From assembly GCF_002732165.1 (NCBI RefSeq), contig NZ_MRZO01000001.1:653363-717362 (forward strand): a stretch of 64,000 nt of DNA. The letters are read 5' to 3'. The notes below the pieces were generated by a model. The model saw only the letters and a program-made list of their open reading frames with translations, had not been told where the DNA came from and ran no database searches. The position numbers and the translations under genes are program-made. How positions within the stretch are numbered: the stretch's first letter is position 1; every line of letters starts with the position of its first letter. Shown piece by piece: positions 19,464 to 27,638 of the stretch. Source of the DNA: Staphylococcus xylosus (GTDB taxonomy: Bacteria > Bacillota > Bacilli > Staphylococcales > Staphylococcaceae).

Positions 19464-20672
19464 TTATTGCCACCTTGTTTCTAAACTATTCAGTATGTGC
19501 TCCGCTAATTCGACTTTTTTATGTTTCCCTAACGCTGCCGTGTCGCCTGTTTTATAGTACATTGTGTAGTCATTATCATCTGAACTAAAACCAATGGTTC
19601 TATCCCCTACATTATTTGCAATGACTACATCCGCATTTTTATTTTTTAGTTTCTTTTGAGCATATTCAGCTATATTTTGAGTTTCTGCTGCAAATCCCAC
19701 TAAAAATTGATGTGTTTTATGCTCACCTAAATATTTTAAGATATCAGGGGTACGTTTAAATGAAACTGACAGGGTGCCTTCTTGTTTTTTCAATTTATGT
19801 TCAAGTGTATTGACTGGTGCGTAGTCTGATACTGCTGCTGCTTTAAACACAATGTCTTGATTCTCGAAACGTTTTTTTACTGCATGAAACATGTCTTCCG
19901 CACTTTGAACTTGGACTACTTCTACATTTGCTGGTGGTGTTAAATGAGTTGGTCCCGTAACGAGTGTAACTATAGCGCCGCGTTTTGTAAGTGATTCTGC
20001 TAAAGCATATCCAATTTTACCTGAAGCACGGTTAGATAAATAACGCACAGGATCGAGTTCTTCGACTGTAGGACCAGCAGTAACTAATGCGTGTTTTCCT
20101 TCAAAGCGGCTGTTTTTATAAATCGGATTTTGAGTCCCTTCATTAAAATATTGATTCAATCGTTCTACAATTTGTAATGGTTCTTCCATTCTTCCTTTTG
20201 CAACATAACCACATGCCAAAAAGCCTTCACCTGGTTCAAGGAAGTAATAACCATCTGAACTCAAAGTAGCTAAATTTTGTTGTGTTCTGCGATTTTCATA
20301 CATATTGACATTCATAGCAGGTGCAATGAATTTTGGTGTCTCAGTAGCTAACAATGTAGAGGTTACCATGTCATCAGCAATACCATTAGCTAATTTGGCG
20401 ATTGTATTTGCAGTAGCAGGAGCAACAACAATAGCATCCGCCCAATCTCCTAGCGCAACGTGTTGTATTTCCTCAGGGTTTTGTTCTTTAAAAGTACTTG
20501 TATACACTGGATTTCTACCAATTGCTTGAAATGCTAATGGTGTAACAAACTCCTGCGCATGATCAGTAAGCATTACTCTTACATCATAATTTGCTTGTGT
20601 TAATTTACTAGTTAAATCGATAGCTTTATATGCCGCAATACCACCAGTAACAGCGAGTAATATTCGTTTCAT
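19464..20672 (-). CDS. coaBC: Bifunctional phosphopantothenoylcysteine decarboxylase/synthase CoaBC
   Basis: Makes 4'-phosphopantetheine from phosphopantothenate and cysteine for coenzyme A. I choose the ATG at 20672 (402 residues, MKRILLAVTGG) since the upstream TTG start would place the ribosome site AAGGAG inside the gene. The N-terminal flavin-dependent decarboxylase half has APAMNVNMYENRR and the ACGYVAKGRM loop. The C-terminal synthase half has VTAGPTVEELDPVRYLSN, KAAAVSDYAP and KNADVVIANN. It lies 1 bp before priA; about 400 bp with a terminator separate it from rpoZ. Confidence 0.95.
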   Translation of the reverse strand: MKRILLAVTGGIAAYKAIDLTSKLTQANYDVRVMLTDHAQEFVTPLAFQAIGRNPVYTSTFKEQNPEEIQHVALGDWADAIVVAPATANTIAKLANGIADDMVTSTLLATETPKFIAPAMNVNMYENRRTQQNLATLSSDGYYFLEPGEGFLACGYVAKGRMEEPLQIVERLNQYFNEGTQNPIYKNSRFEGKHALVTAGPTVEELDPVRYLSNRASGKIGYALAESLTKRGAIVTLVTGPTHLTPPANVEVVQVQSAEDMFHAVKKRFENQDIVFKAAAVSDYAPVNTLEHKLKKQEGTLSVSFKRTPDILKYLGEHKTHQFLVGFAAETQNIAEYAQKKLKNKNADVVIANNVGDRTIGFSSDDNDYTMYYKTGDTAALGKHKKVELAEHILNSLETRWQ

Positions 20673-21074
20673 ATTATTGTCATTCTCCTTCAAATGAATT
20701 AAATATGACTTTTTAAGTCAACATTTTTGTGTAAGCCTAAATTAAGTTTAATGATTTAAGCTTTTAAGAATACTTTGATTACTCATCATTATACACAAAT
20801 TAATAACTAAATTAAAAAGAGTAAGACGGAAATCTTATTTTTCTAAAATGATTTCTTGGTCTCACCCTAAAAAGTATGATTCATTGTTAAAAATCTTTAA
20901 GTGAAAATATCATTTTAAATCTTTACTCATGTATAAGAATACGCGCAATACTTTATTTAAAGCGTGGTCTTTATAATTAAAAAGCCTGAGACATTTGTTG
21001 ATGTCTCAGGCTCACTTTAAAATTCCACTTTCAAAAACGCATATGTTCTATACTATATCTCAAGTTTGTTATTT
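20673..21074. other. Intergenic region between rpoZ and coaBC
   Basis: About 400 bp without a gene. It includes the rpoZ terminator (20983-21012). At 20818-20872 there is a segment with the staphylococcal TAAGACGGAAAT...ATTTCTTGGTCTCACCC pattern that can fold into a long imperfect hairpin and resembles dispersed intergenic repeats. The coaBC promoter is expected here but none stands out. Confidence 0.5.
20979..21012 (-). terminator. Terminator downstream of rpoZ
   Basis: A perfect 12-bp stem, AGCCTGAGACAT/ATGTCTCAGGCT, around TTGTTG, followed on the minus strand by TTTTTAATT. The same GAGACAT/ATGTCTC core recurs in the rluD terminator near 36625. Confidence 0.88.
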
Positions 21075-21286
21075 TTAGAAAGATTTTAGGAATAGTTCGT
21101 CAGGAAAAACTTCACCGTCAGCAATTTCTTCTAAGGCTTTACCTACAGGTTTTTTTGAAATATATTTATTTAATAATGCAGTTTCAGGTTTTTCATCCAA
21201 TTCACGTGCACGTTTTGCAGCAGTAGTTGCTACTAAGTATTTTGAGTTTATTTTATCTGTTAATTGGTTTAATGGTGGTTGTAACA

Positions 21287-21287
<1 letters not shown>
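21075..21287 (-). CDS. rpoZ: DNA-directed RNA polymerase omega subunit
   Basis: The small subunit that assists assembly and stability of RNA polymerase. The 70-residue protein has the omega signature NSKYLVATTAAKRARELDE (residues 14-32) followed by the acidic C-terminal half. The start overlaps the last base of the gmk stop, so the two are translationally coupled, as in most Firmicutes. A strong terminator follows. Confidence 0.95.
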
Positions 21288-21913
<626 letters not shown>

Positions 21914-22069
21914 TTACTACCTCTCTAAACTGTTCTACTATTATTAGACAATGATACCACAATCTCTAATTAGTTGTATAGCATAGGAAAGGACAAACTT
22001 TGACCATGAAGATTTCTTATTGCCATGTTACAATATGATGAATGACTAAAAATAAGGTGGCTGATAGTA

Positions 22070-23767
22070 ATGGCATATGATGGTTTATTCACTAAAAAAA
22101 TAGTGGAATCTCTTCAATTTCTTGTAGATGGAAGAATTCATAAAATAAATCAACCCGAAAACGATACGATGTTAATCGTTATTCGACAAAATCGTAAAAA
22201 TCATCAGCTTCTACTTTCTATCCATCCTAGTTTTACTAGAATGCATTTAACGAATAAAAAATATGATAATCCATTTGATCCACCAATGTTTGCTCGTGTT
22301 TTTCGTAAACACATCGAAGGTGGTATTGTTAAAGCAGTAAGACAAATTGGTAATGATAGACGTGTAGAGATAGATGTTCAAAGTAAAGATGAAATCGGTG
22401 ATACAATTTACCGTACAATTATTTTAGAAATTATGGGCAAACACAGTAATTTAATATTAGTAGATGATAATCGTAAAATTATTGAAGGATTTAAGCATTT
22501 AACACCAAATACTAATCAATATCGTACAGTTATGCCTGGCTTTAAATATGAAGCGCCCCCAACTCAAAATAAAATTAATCCTTTTGAAATTTCTGGAGTT
22601 GAAGTGTTAAAATATATCGATTTTAATAGTGGAAAAATAGCGAGACAATTGCTTAATCATTTCGAAGGTTTTAGCCCGCTCATAACTAATGAGATTGCAA
22701 ATCGTAGACAATTTATGACGACGCAAACTTTACCGGAAGCTTTTGATGAAGTACTCGAGGAAATCCAAGGCGAGCCAACGCCTGTTTTCCATAAAAATCA
22801 CGAATCTGGAAAAGAAGATTTCTATTTCATGAAATTAGACCAGTTCTATGATGACATAGTACTTTACGACTCACTTCATGATTTATTAGATCGCTATTAT
22901 GATGCGCGTGGAGAAAGAGAACGTGTTAAACAACGTGCCAACGACTTAGTAAAATTTGTTCAACAACAACTTCACAAGTCTCAAAACAAATTAAGTAAGT
23001 TAATAGATGAACGTGAAGGTACCAAAGAAAAAGAGCAGCAACAATTATTTGGTGAACTTATAACTGCTAATATCTATCGTATTGAACAGGGTGATGAATC
23101 ACTTACTGCGCTTAATTATTATAATGGCGAGGAAGTGACAATACCACTTAATCCTACAAAATCACCTGCTATTAACGCACAAAATTATTATAAAAAGTAT
23201 AATAAATTAAAAACGCGTGAACACGAGTTACAACATCAAATCCAATTAACTAAAGAAAATATTGACTACTTTGAAAGTATCGAGCAACAACTTGCCCATA
23301 TTTCTGTCGATGAAATTGATGATATTCGCGACGAGTTAGCCGATCAAGGATTTATGAAGCAACGTAAACAAAGTAAGAAGAAAAAGAAACAGACGATGCA
23401 AATCCAAGCATACACATCAACAGATGGCGATACAATCTTGGTTGGTAAAAATAATAAGCAAAACGATTATTTAACTAATAAACAAGCTAAAAAACATCAT
23501 CTTTGGTTCCATACTAAAGATATCCCTGGTTCACACGTTGTCATTCTGAGCGATGAGCCAAGTGAAGAGACAATTAAAGAGGCTGCAATGTTGTCAGCGT
23601 ACTTTTCAAAAGCTGGTAGTTCTGCACAAGTACCAGTTGATTACACTGAAATCAAACATGTACACAAACCTTCAGGAGCTAAGCCTGGTTTTGTAACATA
23701 TGACAATCAAAAAACACTTTATGCTACCCCAGATTATGATCACATTCAACAATTAAAAGTTAAATAG
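22070..23767 (+). CDS. rqcH: Rqc2 homologue RqcH (NFACT family; formerly fibronectin-binding protein FbpA)
   Basis: Binds obstructed 50S subunits and directs C-terminal alanine tailing of stalled nascent chains so they are degraded. The 565-residue length fits. It has the NFACT-N domain with the DR pair at about residues 96-97 (IGNDRRVEID) needed for function in this family, a HhH segment (about 180-250), two coiled-coil arms and the NFACT-R domain with KHHLWFHTKDIPGSHVVI. Older annotation calls it fibronectin/fibrinogen binding. It is monocistronic and divergent from gmk. Confidence 0.94.
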   Translation: MAYDGLFTKKIVESLQFLVDGRIHKINQPENDTMLIVIRQNRKNHQLLLSIHPSFTRMHLTNKKYDNPFDPPMFARVFRKHIEGGIVKAVRQIGNDRRVEIDVQSKDEIGDTIYRTIILEIMGKHSNLILVDDNRKIIEGFKHLTPNTNQYRTVMPGFKYEAPPTQNKINPFEISGVEVLKYIDFNSGKIARQLLNHFEGFSPLITNEIANRRQFMTTQTLPEAFDEVLEEIQGEPTPVFHKNHESGKEDFYFMKLDQFYDDIVLYDSLHDLLDRYYDARGERERVKQRANDLVKFVQQQLHKSQNKLSKLIDEREGTKEKEQQQLFGELITANIYRIEQGDESLTALNYYNGEEVTIPLNPTKSPAINAQNYYKKYNKLKTREHELQHQIQLTKENIDYFESIEQQLAHISVDEIDDIRDELADQGFMKQRKQSKKKKKQTMQIQAYTSTDGDTILVGKNNKQNDYLTNKQAKKHHLWFHTKDIPGSHVVILSDEPSEETIKEAAMLSAYFSKAGSSAQVPVDYTEIKHVHKPSGAKPGFVTYDNQKTLYATPDYDHIQQLKVK

Positions 23768-23801
23768 CATAATGGGGATGGGATATAAATTCCCATTCTC
23801 A

Positions 23802-23842
23802 AAAAGGACTAATCCGTATTTTAATGGATTAGTCCTTTTTTA
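23802..23842. terminator. Terminator downstream of rqcH
   Basis: A perfect 14-bp stem, AAAGGACTAATCC/GGATTAGTCCTTT plus flanking pair, with a 10-nt loop and a T-run on the plus strand and A/T on the other side. It could also serve the convergent 24003 gene. Confidence 0.88.
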
Positions 23843-23865
23843 TATAAAACTCTCACGATTTTGAT

Positions 23866-23944
23866 TGTGCGTGCTTGCCTGGGGGTATGTTTCGTGCCTA
23901 TAGTCTCTCATTCATACTATTCCCTCAGGCGTCAGCACGTTACA
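23866..23944. repeat. Degenerate copy of a dispersed palindromic intergenic repeat
   Basis: A GC-richer block between convergent genes with the layout GCGTGCTTGCCTGGGGGTAT ... TATAGTCTC ... ATTCCCTCAGGCGTCAGCAC. The outer parts are complementary (GTGCGTGC with GTCAGCAC; CTGGGGG with CCCTCAG). Its order of elements matches the sharper block at 63900-63975. Confidence 0.6.
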
Positions 23945-24002
23945 AAATATTATAGATGATAAGACTATTTTTATAAAATAATTTATTCACTTATATTTAT
24001 AA

Positions 24003-24410
24003 TTAATTACTTTCTGGGAGTGCCAATTGGAAATTCACACCAAATTTGTCTTGTATCCATGCAAATTCTCTAAATGGTGGCATTGCTGTTTTAGGCATTA
24101 ATATTGCACCACCACTTTTCAATTTATTAAATAATCTTTCCATTTCAATTGGACTATCAACTGTAACATATAGTGACATAGCTGGATTCATTTCAATATC
24201 TACGCCATTCATGTTGTCAATTGCCATGAATACTTGATCTTTCAACCTAAAAATTGCATGTTGCACGGCCCCAGTGGGTTCATTATCACTTTCACTATAA
24301 CGGACCAATGCTAATATTTCAGCATCTTCAAAAGTATTTACATATAAATTTATTGCTTCTTCTGCGTTGCCGTTAAACATTAAAAATGTCGTAATTTTCG
24401 GTATTGCCAT
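24003..24410 (-). CDS. VOC (glyoxalase/PhnB-like) family protein
   Basis: A 135-residue protein of the PhnB/3-demethylubiquinone-methyltransferase-like VOC group, recognisable from KITTFLMFNGNAEEAINLYV at the N-terminus and DKFGVNFQLALPE at the C-terminus. Single-domain members of this group usually dimerise; their substrates are mostly unknown. It is a single gene on the minus strand. Confidence 0.82.
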   Translation of the reverse strand: MAIPKITTFLMFNGNAEEAINLYVNTFEDAEILALVRYSESDNEPTGAVQHAIFRLKDQVFMAIDNMNGVDIEMNPAMSLYVTVDSPIEMERLFNKLKSGGAILMPKTAMPPFREFAWIQDKFGVNFQLALPESN

Positions 24411-24558
24411 TATTTTACCCCCTAAATACTTCTTATCATTAGCATAAAGGATATTTCATAAAAAATCGACAAAGCAGAACAAAAATCAAAGAGTTACACG
24501 TTTTTTATAGTGATATCAACGAAACAATTTAATAACGTTTTACAAAGAATATCATCAT

Positions 24559-25413
24559 TTAAGATAAGTTAATGAAACCATTGCCAAGTACATCTCGTAC
24601 ATCATGAATGACTAAAAAGGCGTTTTCATCTTCTTCATTCACCAATTTTTTCACTCTTGTTACTTGTGATTGAGGAACAACAACGTATAACATACTCGTT
24701 TCATGCTTACCGTAACCACCTTTACCATTTAATAAAGTAGAGCCTCTCCCCGTAAAACTATTAATTCTGTCACTAATAACTTCATTTTTACTAGAAATAA
24801 CTGTAACTGCTTTTTTAGGATTAAATCCTTCAATTATAAATGAAGTTGCTCTTTCTGTAACAAATAGCATTATTATAGTAAATAACACATTGATAAGAGG
24901 TAACACAAAAAGAAAAGATAGTACGACTAAACCATCTAATAGGAAAATAGCTTGGGCTGTTTTTATATCTAAATATTTATTTAACATCTTTGCAATTACA
25001 GATGTTCCACCAATAACGCCACCTGCAGCAATAACTAAACCAATACCTACACCAACTAAAACACCGCCAAAGGTTGCATTTATAACAAAGTTATCTATTC
25101 CTGTATTAAAATTTTTAGTTAAATCTAAAAAAATAGAGATGGCTGTATTCGCTATAAATGTATAAACTGCAGTACGTGTACTCAAAAATTTCCAACCAAC
25201 GATGATAACGATTGTGTTAATAATCAATGATGTTAGTGCAGGTGACCATCCAAACGCATATTTTAATGCTAGTGATATACCAACTGTTCCACCATCACCT
25301 AAATTAGATCCTAATATAAAACAATTAACCGCTAGCGCACTTACAAATGCTCCTAATATACAAATAATGATATTTTTTGTGTGATCTTTAAACAACTGTT
25401 TCAACATTTTCAT
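24559..25413 (-). CDS. YitT family membrane protein (DUF161/DUF2179)
   Basis: A 284-residue membrane protein starting at the ATG at 25413; AGGGGGA 5 bp upstream supports this over a longer in-frame start. Hydrophobic helices cover roughly residues 15-195, with glycine-rich segments such as GGVLVGVGIGLVIAAGGVIG. A soluble C-terminal DUF2179 domain (about 200-284) contains TGRGSTLLNGKGGYGKHETS and may bind a small ligand. The family has no proven transport substrate. It is monocistronic and divergent from the small peptide gene at 25695. Confidence 0.87.
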   Translation of the reverse strand: MKMLKQLFKDHTKNIIICILGAFVSALAVNCFILGSNLGDGGTVGISLALKYAFGWSPALTSLIINTIVIIVGWKFLSTRTAVYTFIANTAISIFLDLTKNFNTGIDNFVINATFGGVLVGVGIGLVIAAGGVIGGTSVIAKMLNKYLDIKTAQAIFLLDGLVVLSFLFVLPLINVLFTIIMLFVTERATSFIIEGFNPKKAVTVISSKNEVISDRINSFTGRGSTLLNGKGGYGKHETSMLYVVVPQSQVTRVKKLVNEEDENAFLVIHDVRDVLGNGFINLS

Positions 25414-25694
25414 ATAAGTCCCCCTTTTTTTAAAATTTTTCATAAATAAAAGCGTTTTATAAATTAATTTAAAATTATTGTGCATCAATCTTCAAAAATT
25501 TTCATTTATATTGTAACGCCCAATGTACCACAACCGATAAAGCCATACTACCTTTAATCGCACACAACGTTTATAATATAATTTAAAGCATTACATCTTA
25601 ATGTCTATTATTGTTATACTTTATTTATGACCATAACACTTTTACTTTTTACGTTTCACAGTTAAAATATAAATAAAATTGCTGGAGGTATTTC
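25414..25694. other. Divergent intergenic region, YitT gene and small peptide gene
   Basis: AT-rich sequence with no longer reading frame. A plus-strand promoter candidate lies at 25591-25620; no clear structure is seen otherwise. Confidence 0.5.
25591..25620 (+). promoter_or_regulatory. Candidate promoter of the 27-residue peptide gene
   Basis: TTACAT (25591-25596) and TATACT (25615-25620) spaced by 18 bp, about 70 bp before the peptide ATG. Inferred from sequence only. Confidence 0.45.
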
Positions 25695-25778
25695 ATGTCT
25701 TATTATATTATTCCATTACTTATAGCTGCCTTAGTAATATTGGTGTGCTATATTATTATTAAAATAATGATACGCTAG
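25695..25778 (+). CDS. 27-residue single-span membrane peptide, hypothetical
   Basis: A short frame beginning MSYYIIPLL and ending KIMIR. TGGAGG lies 7 bp before the ATG, a promoter-like pair lies upstream, and a strong terminator follows at 25836-25868, so it is a complete small transcription unit. Residues 4-22 are almost all aliphatic, with one Cys at 18, forming one membrane helix followed by a basic tail (Lys23, Arg27). I do not recognise the family. Possibilities are a type I toxin-like peptide, a small regulator of a membrane protein, or an uncharacterised conserved staphylococcal peptide. Confidence 0.65.
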   Translation: MSYYIIPLLIAALVILVCYIIIKIMIR

Positions 25779-25835
25779 TTTTAAATTTAAAATATACGTT
25801 TTAAATTGTACATCTATTTTAACAACATAAATAAG

Positions 25836-25868
25836 CGCCTCCGTTTAAACTGACGGAGGCGTTTTTTT
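25836..25868 (+). terminator. Terminator after the small peptide gene
   Basis: A perfect 9-bp GC-rich stem, CGCCTCCGT/ACGGAGGCG, with a short loop and TTTTTTT on the plus strand. Confidence 0.92.
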
Positions 25869-25929
25869 CTATACAATACCGAGTAATAGTATTATCGTAT
25901 AGCATTACTTTAAGTTGTCGTGTATAAAT

Positions 25930-25961
25930 GAGAACGAGAGATAAAGTTATCTCTCGTTCTC
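25930..25961. repeat. Perfect 15-bp inverted repeat at the end of the pyr transcript
   Basis: GAGAACGAGAGATAA and TTATCTCTCGTTCTC enclose only AG. It lies 60 bp beyond the last small gene of the pyr group. Neither strand has a good T-run, so it may be a processing or stability element as well as a weak terminator. Confidence 0.75.
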
Positions 25962-26024
25962 TTCATTCTAAATTATGATGTTAAACAACAATAAAACTAT
26001 ATAGAAGTCACATTGAGTTCGTTA

Positions 26025-26207
26025 TTAAATGTGTCCTTTTTGTTTAATAGTTGATTTGGATTTTTTATAAATATTTTCTTCAGCTGCATGCATTGAATCC
26101 ATTTTGTCATATACTACATTATCTTGATTTCTATAATCTTGTTCTTTTTTTAAAAATTTGTTTAAGTGTGCGAAATGATTATAAGCTTCTTTCGGGTCAT
26201 TTGCCAT
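26025..26207 (-). CDS. Small hypothetical protein at the 3' end of the pyr operon
   Basis: The start is set at the ATG at 26207 (60 residues, MANDPKEAYNHFAHLNKFLK) because TGGAGGGG lies a few bases upstream; an upstream in-frame start would run into the ribosome site. The protein is hydrophilic, rich in Lys, Asp, Asn and Tyr, with no membrane segment. It is 22 bp after pyrE and thus probably transcribed with pyrimidine genes. I do not recognise a function. Confidence 0.75.
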   Translation of the reverse strand: MANDPKEAYNHFAHLNKFLKKEQDYRNQDNVVYDKMDSMHAAEENIYKKSKSTIKQKGHI

Positions 26208-26229
26208 AACATCCCCTCCACTTAGTATC

Positions 26230-26841
26230 TTATGATAAGTTGTCTCTCCAATCAACTAATCTACTAATATCATTATCAGAAATTTCTCCATTTTCTTTTG
26301 CGACTTCTATAAGCTCATTATAATCGCTTAAAGTGTAAAATGGTACTCCGACGTTTTGAAATTCTTCATCAGCTTTTTTCAAGCCATAAGTAAATATAGC
26401 AACCACACCGACAACCTCTGCACCTGCTTCTCTAAGCGCATTAACTGCTGTAATTGATGAACCACCAGTAGAAATTAAATCTTCTATAACTACAACTTTT
26501 TTACCGTTACTTGATGCACCTTCAATTTGATTTTGCTTACCGTGGCTTTTACTTTTTGAACGTACGTAATTCATCGGCAAATTAAGTACTTCAGATACAT
26601 AGGCTGCATGAGGAATACCTGCAGTTGCAGTACCAGAAAGTATTTCAACATCTTCAAAGTTTGCTTTAATCAATTCGCTTAAACCATCTCTAATATCGCG
26701 TCGTACATTTGGATAACCAAGTGTTACGCGATTATCACAATAAATTGGAGATTTAATTCCTGAACTCCACGTAAACGGATCATTTGGAGATAATGAAACT
26801 GCTTTAATATCTAATAATGATTTTGCAATTGCTTTTACCAT
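26230..26841 (-). CDS. pyrE: Orotate phosphoribosyltransferase
   Basis: Joins orotate to PRPP to form OMP. The 203-residue protein has the PRPP-binding motif [14 protein letters not shown] and the catalytic-loop region [15 protein letters not shown]. It is 1 bp after pyrF and is the last enzyme gene of the pyr operon. Confidence 0.96.
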   Translation of the reverse strand: MVKAIAKSLLDIKAVSLSPNDPFTWSSGIKSPIYCDNRVTLGYPNVRRDIRDGLSELIKANFEDVEILSGTATAGIPHAAYVSEVLNLPMNYVRSKSKSHGKQNQIEGASSNGKKVVVIEDLISTGGSSITAVNALREAGAEVVGVVAIFTYGLKKADEEFQNVGVPFYTLSDYNELIEVAKENGEISDNDISRLVDWRDNLS

Positions 26842-26842
26842 T

Positions 26843-27535
26843 TTACCTCAACCAACTTTCTTTAATTTTATGGTAACTTTCGACTGGATTATTACTTTTA
26901 GTAATAGGACGACCGATAACGATATGTGTCGCTCCCATTTCTTTAGCATCTTCAGGAGTTGTTACTCTTTGTTGATCATCTTTCGTTGAATCTAATGGTC
27001 TAATACCTGGCGTTACTTTTAAAAACGCTTCTCCTAGTTCACTTTTCAACAATTCAGCTTCGAGTGGTGAACATACTACACCATCCAATCCAGATGATTG
27101 AGCCAACTGAGCATAATTAAGTACAGCATCTTCAATGGAACTTTGAATATTTTGTTCATCTCTCAACATTGTTTCTGTTGTAGATGTCAGCTGCGTTACT
27201 GCTATGAGTTTGATGTTAGGGTTATGCTTTTTAATTCCTGCTAAAGCACTTTTCATCATTTCAGTTCCACCGGCAGCATGCACATTTACTAAATCGACGT
27301 TCAATTTACTTAATCCTTCCATCGCTTTTCCAACAGTATTTGGAATATCATGCAATTTTAAGTCTAGAAAAATATCATGACCGCGATCTTTAATCGATGA
27401 TATCAAGTGTGGACCAGTTTGATAAAAAATCTCCATTCCAACTTTTACAAATAATGGTTCTTCAAATCGATCTAAGAATGCATCTACCGCTTCCACAGAA
27501 TCAAAGTCTAATGCAATAATAGGTAAGTTTTTCAT
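26843..27535 (-). CDS. pyrF: Orotidine 5'-phosphate decarboxylase
   Basis: Decarboxylates OMP to UMP, the last step of de novo UMP synthesis. The 230-residue TIM barrel shows ALDF near the N-terminus, the catalytic [11 protein letters not shown] motif, and VTPGIRP and [10 protein letters not shown] at the phosphate site. It follows carB after about 100 bp holding a perfect hairpin. Confidence 0.96.
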   Translation of the reverse strand: MKNLPIIALDFDSVEAVDAFLDRFEEPLFVKVGMEIFYQTGPHLISSIKDRGHDIFLDLKLHDIPNTVGKAMEGLSKLNVDLVNVHAAGGTEMMKSALAGIKKHNPNIKLIAVTQLTSTTETMLRDEQNIQSSIEDAVLNYAQLAQSSGLDGVVCSPLEAELLKSELGEAFLKVTPGIRPLDSTKDDQQRVTTPEDAKEMGATHIVIGRPITKSNNPVESYHKIKESWLR

Positions 27536-27581
27536 TTTAATTACACCCCAACACTTTTAATTTCTTTATTCACTTAATTAA

Positions 27582-27620
27582 AAGGTAAAATAGTAATTTA
27601 TTAAAACACTATTTTACCTT
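27582..27620 (-). terminator. Hairpin between carB and pyrF inside the operon
   Basis: A perfect 13-bp stem, AAGGTAAAATAGT/ACTATTTTACCTT, with a 13-nt loop. On the minus strand it is followed by TTAATTAAG, a weak U-tract. It may be a leaky terminator or an mRNA processing site that lowers pyrF-pyrE relative to carAB. Confidence 0.55.
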
Positions 27621-27638
27621 AAATTATTTTGATGTCTA

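Noticed and set aside
22070..23767. Fibronectin-binding adhesin
   Set aside because: The older FbpA name is misleading. There is no signal peptide or LPXTG anchor, and the NFACT domains mark it as RqcH.
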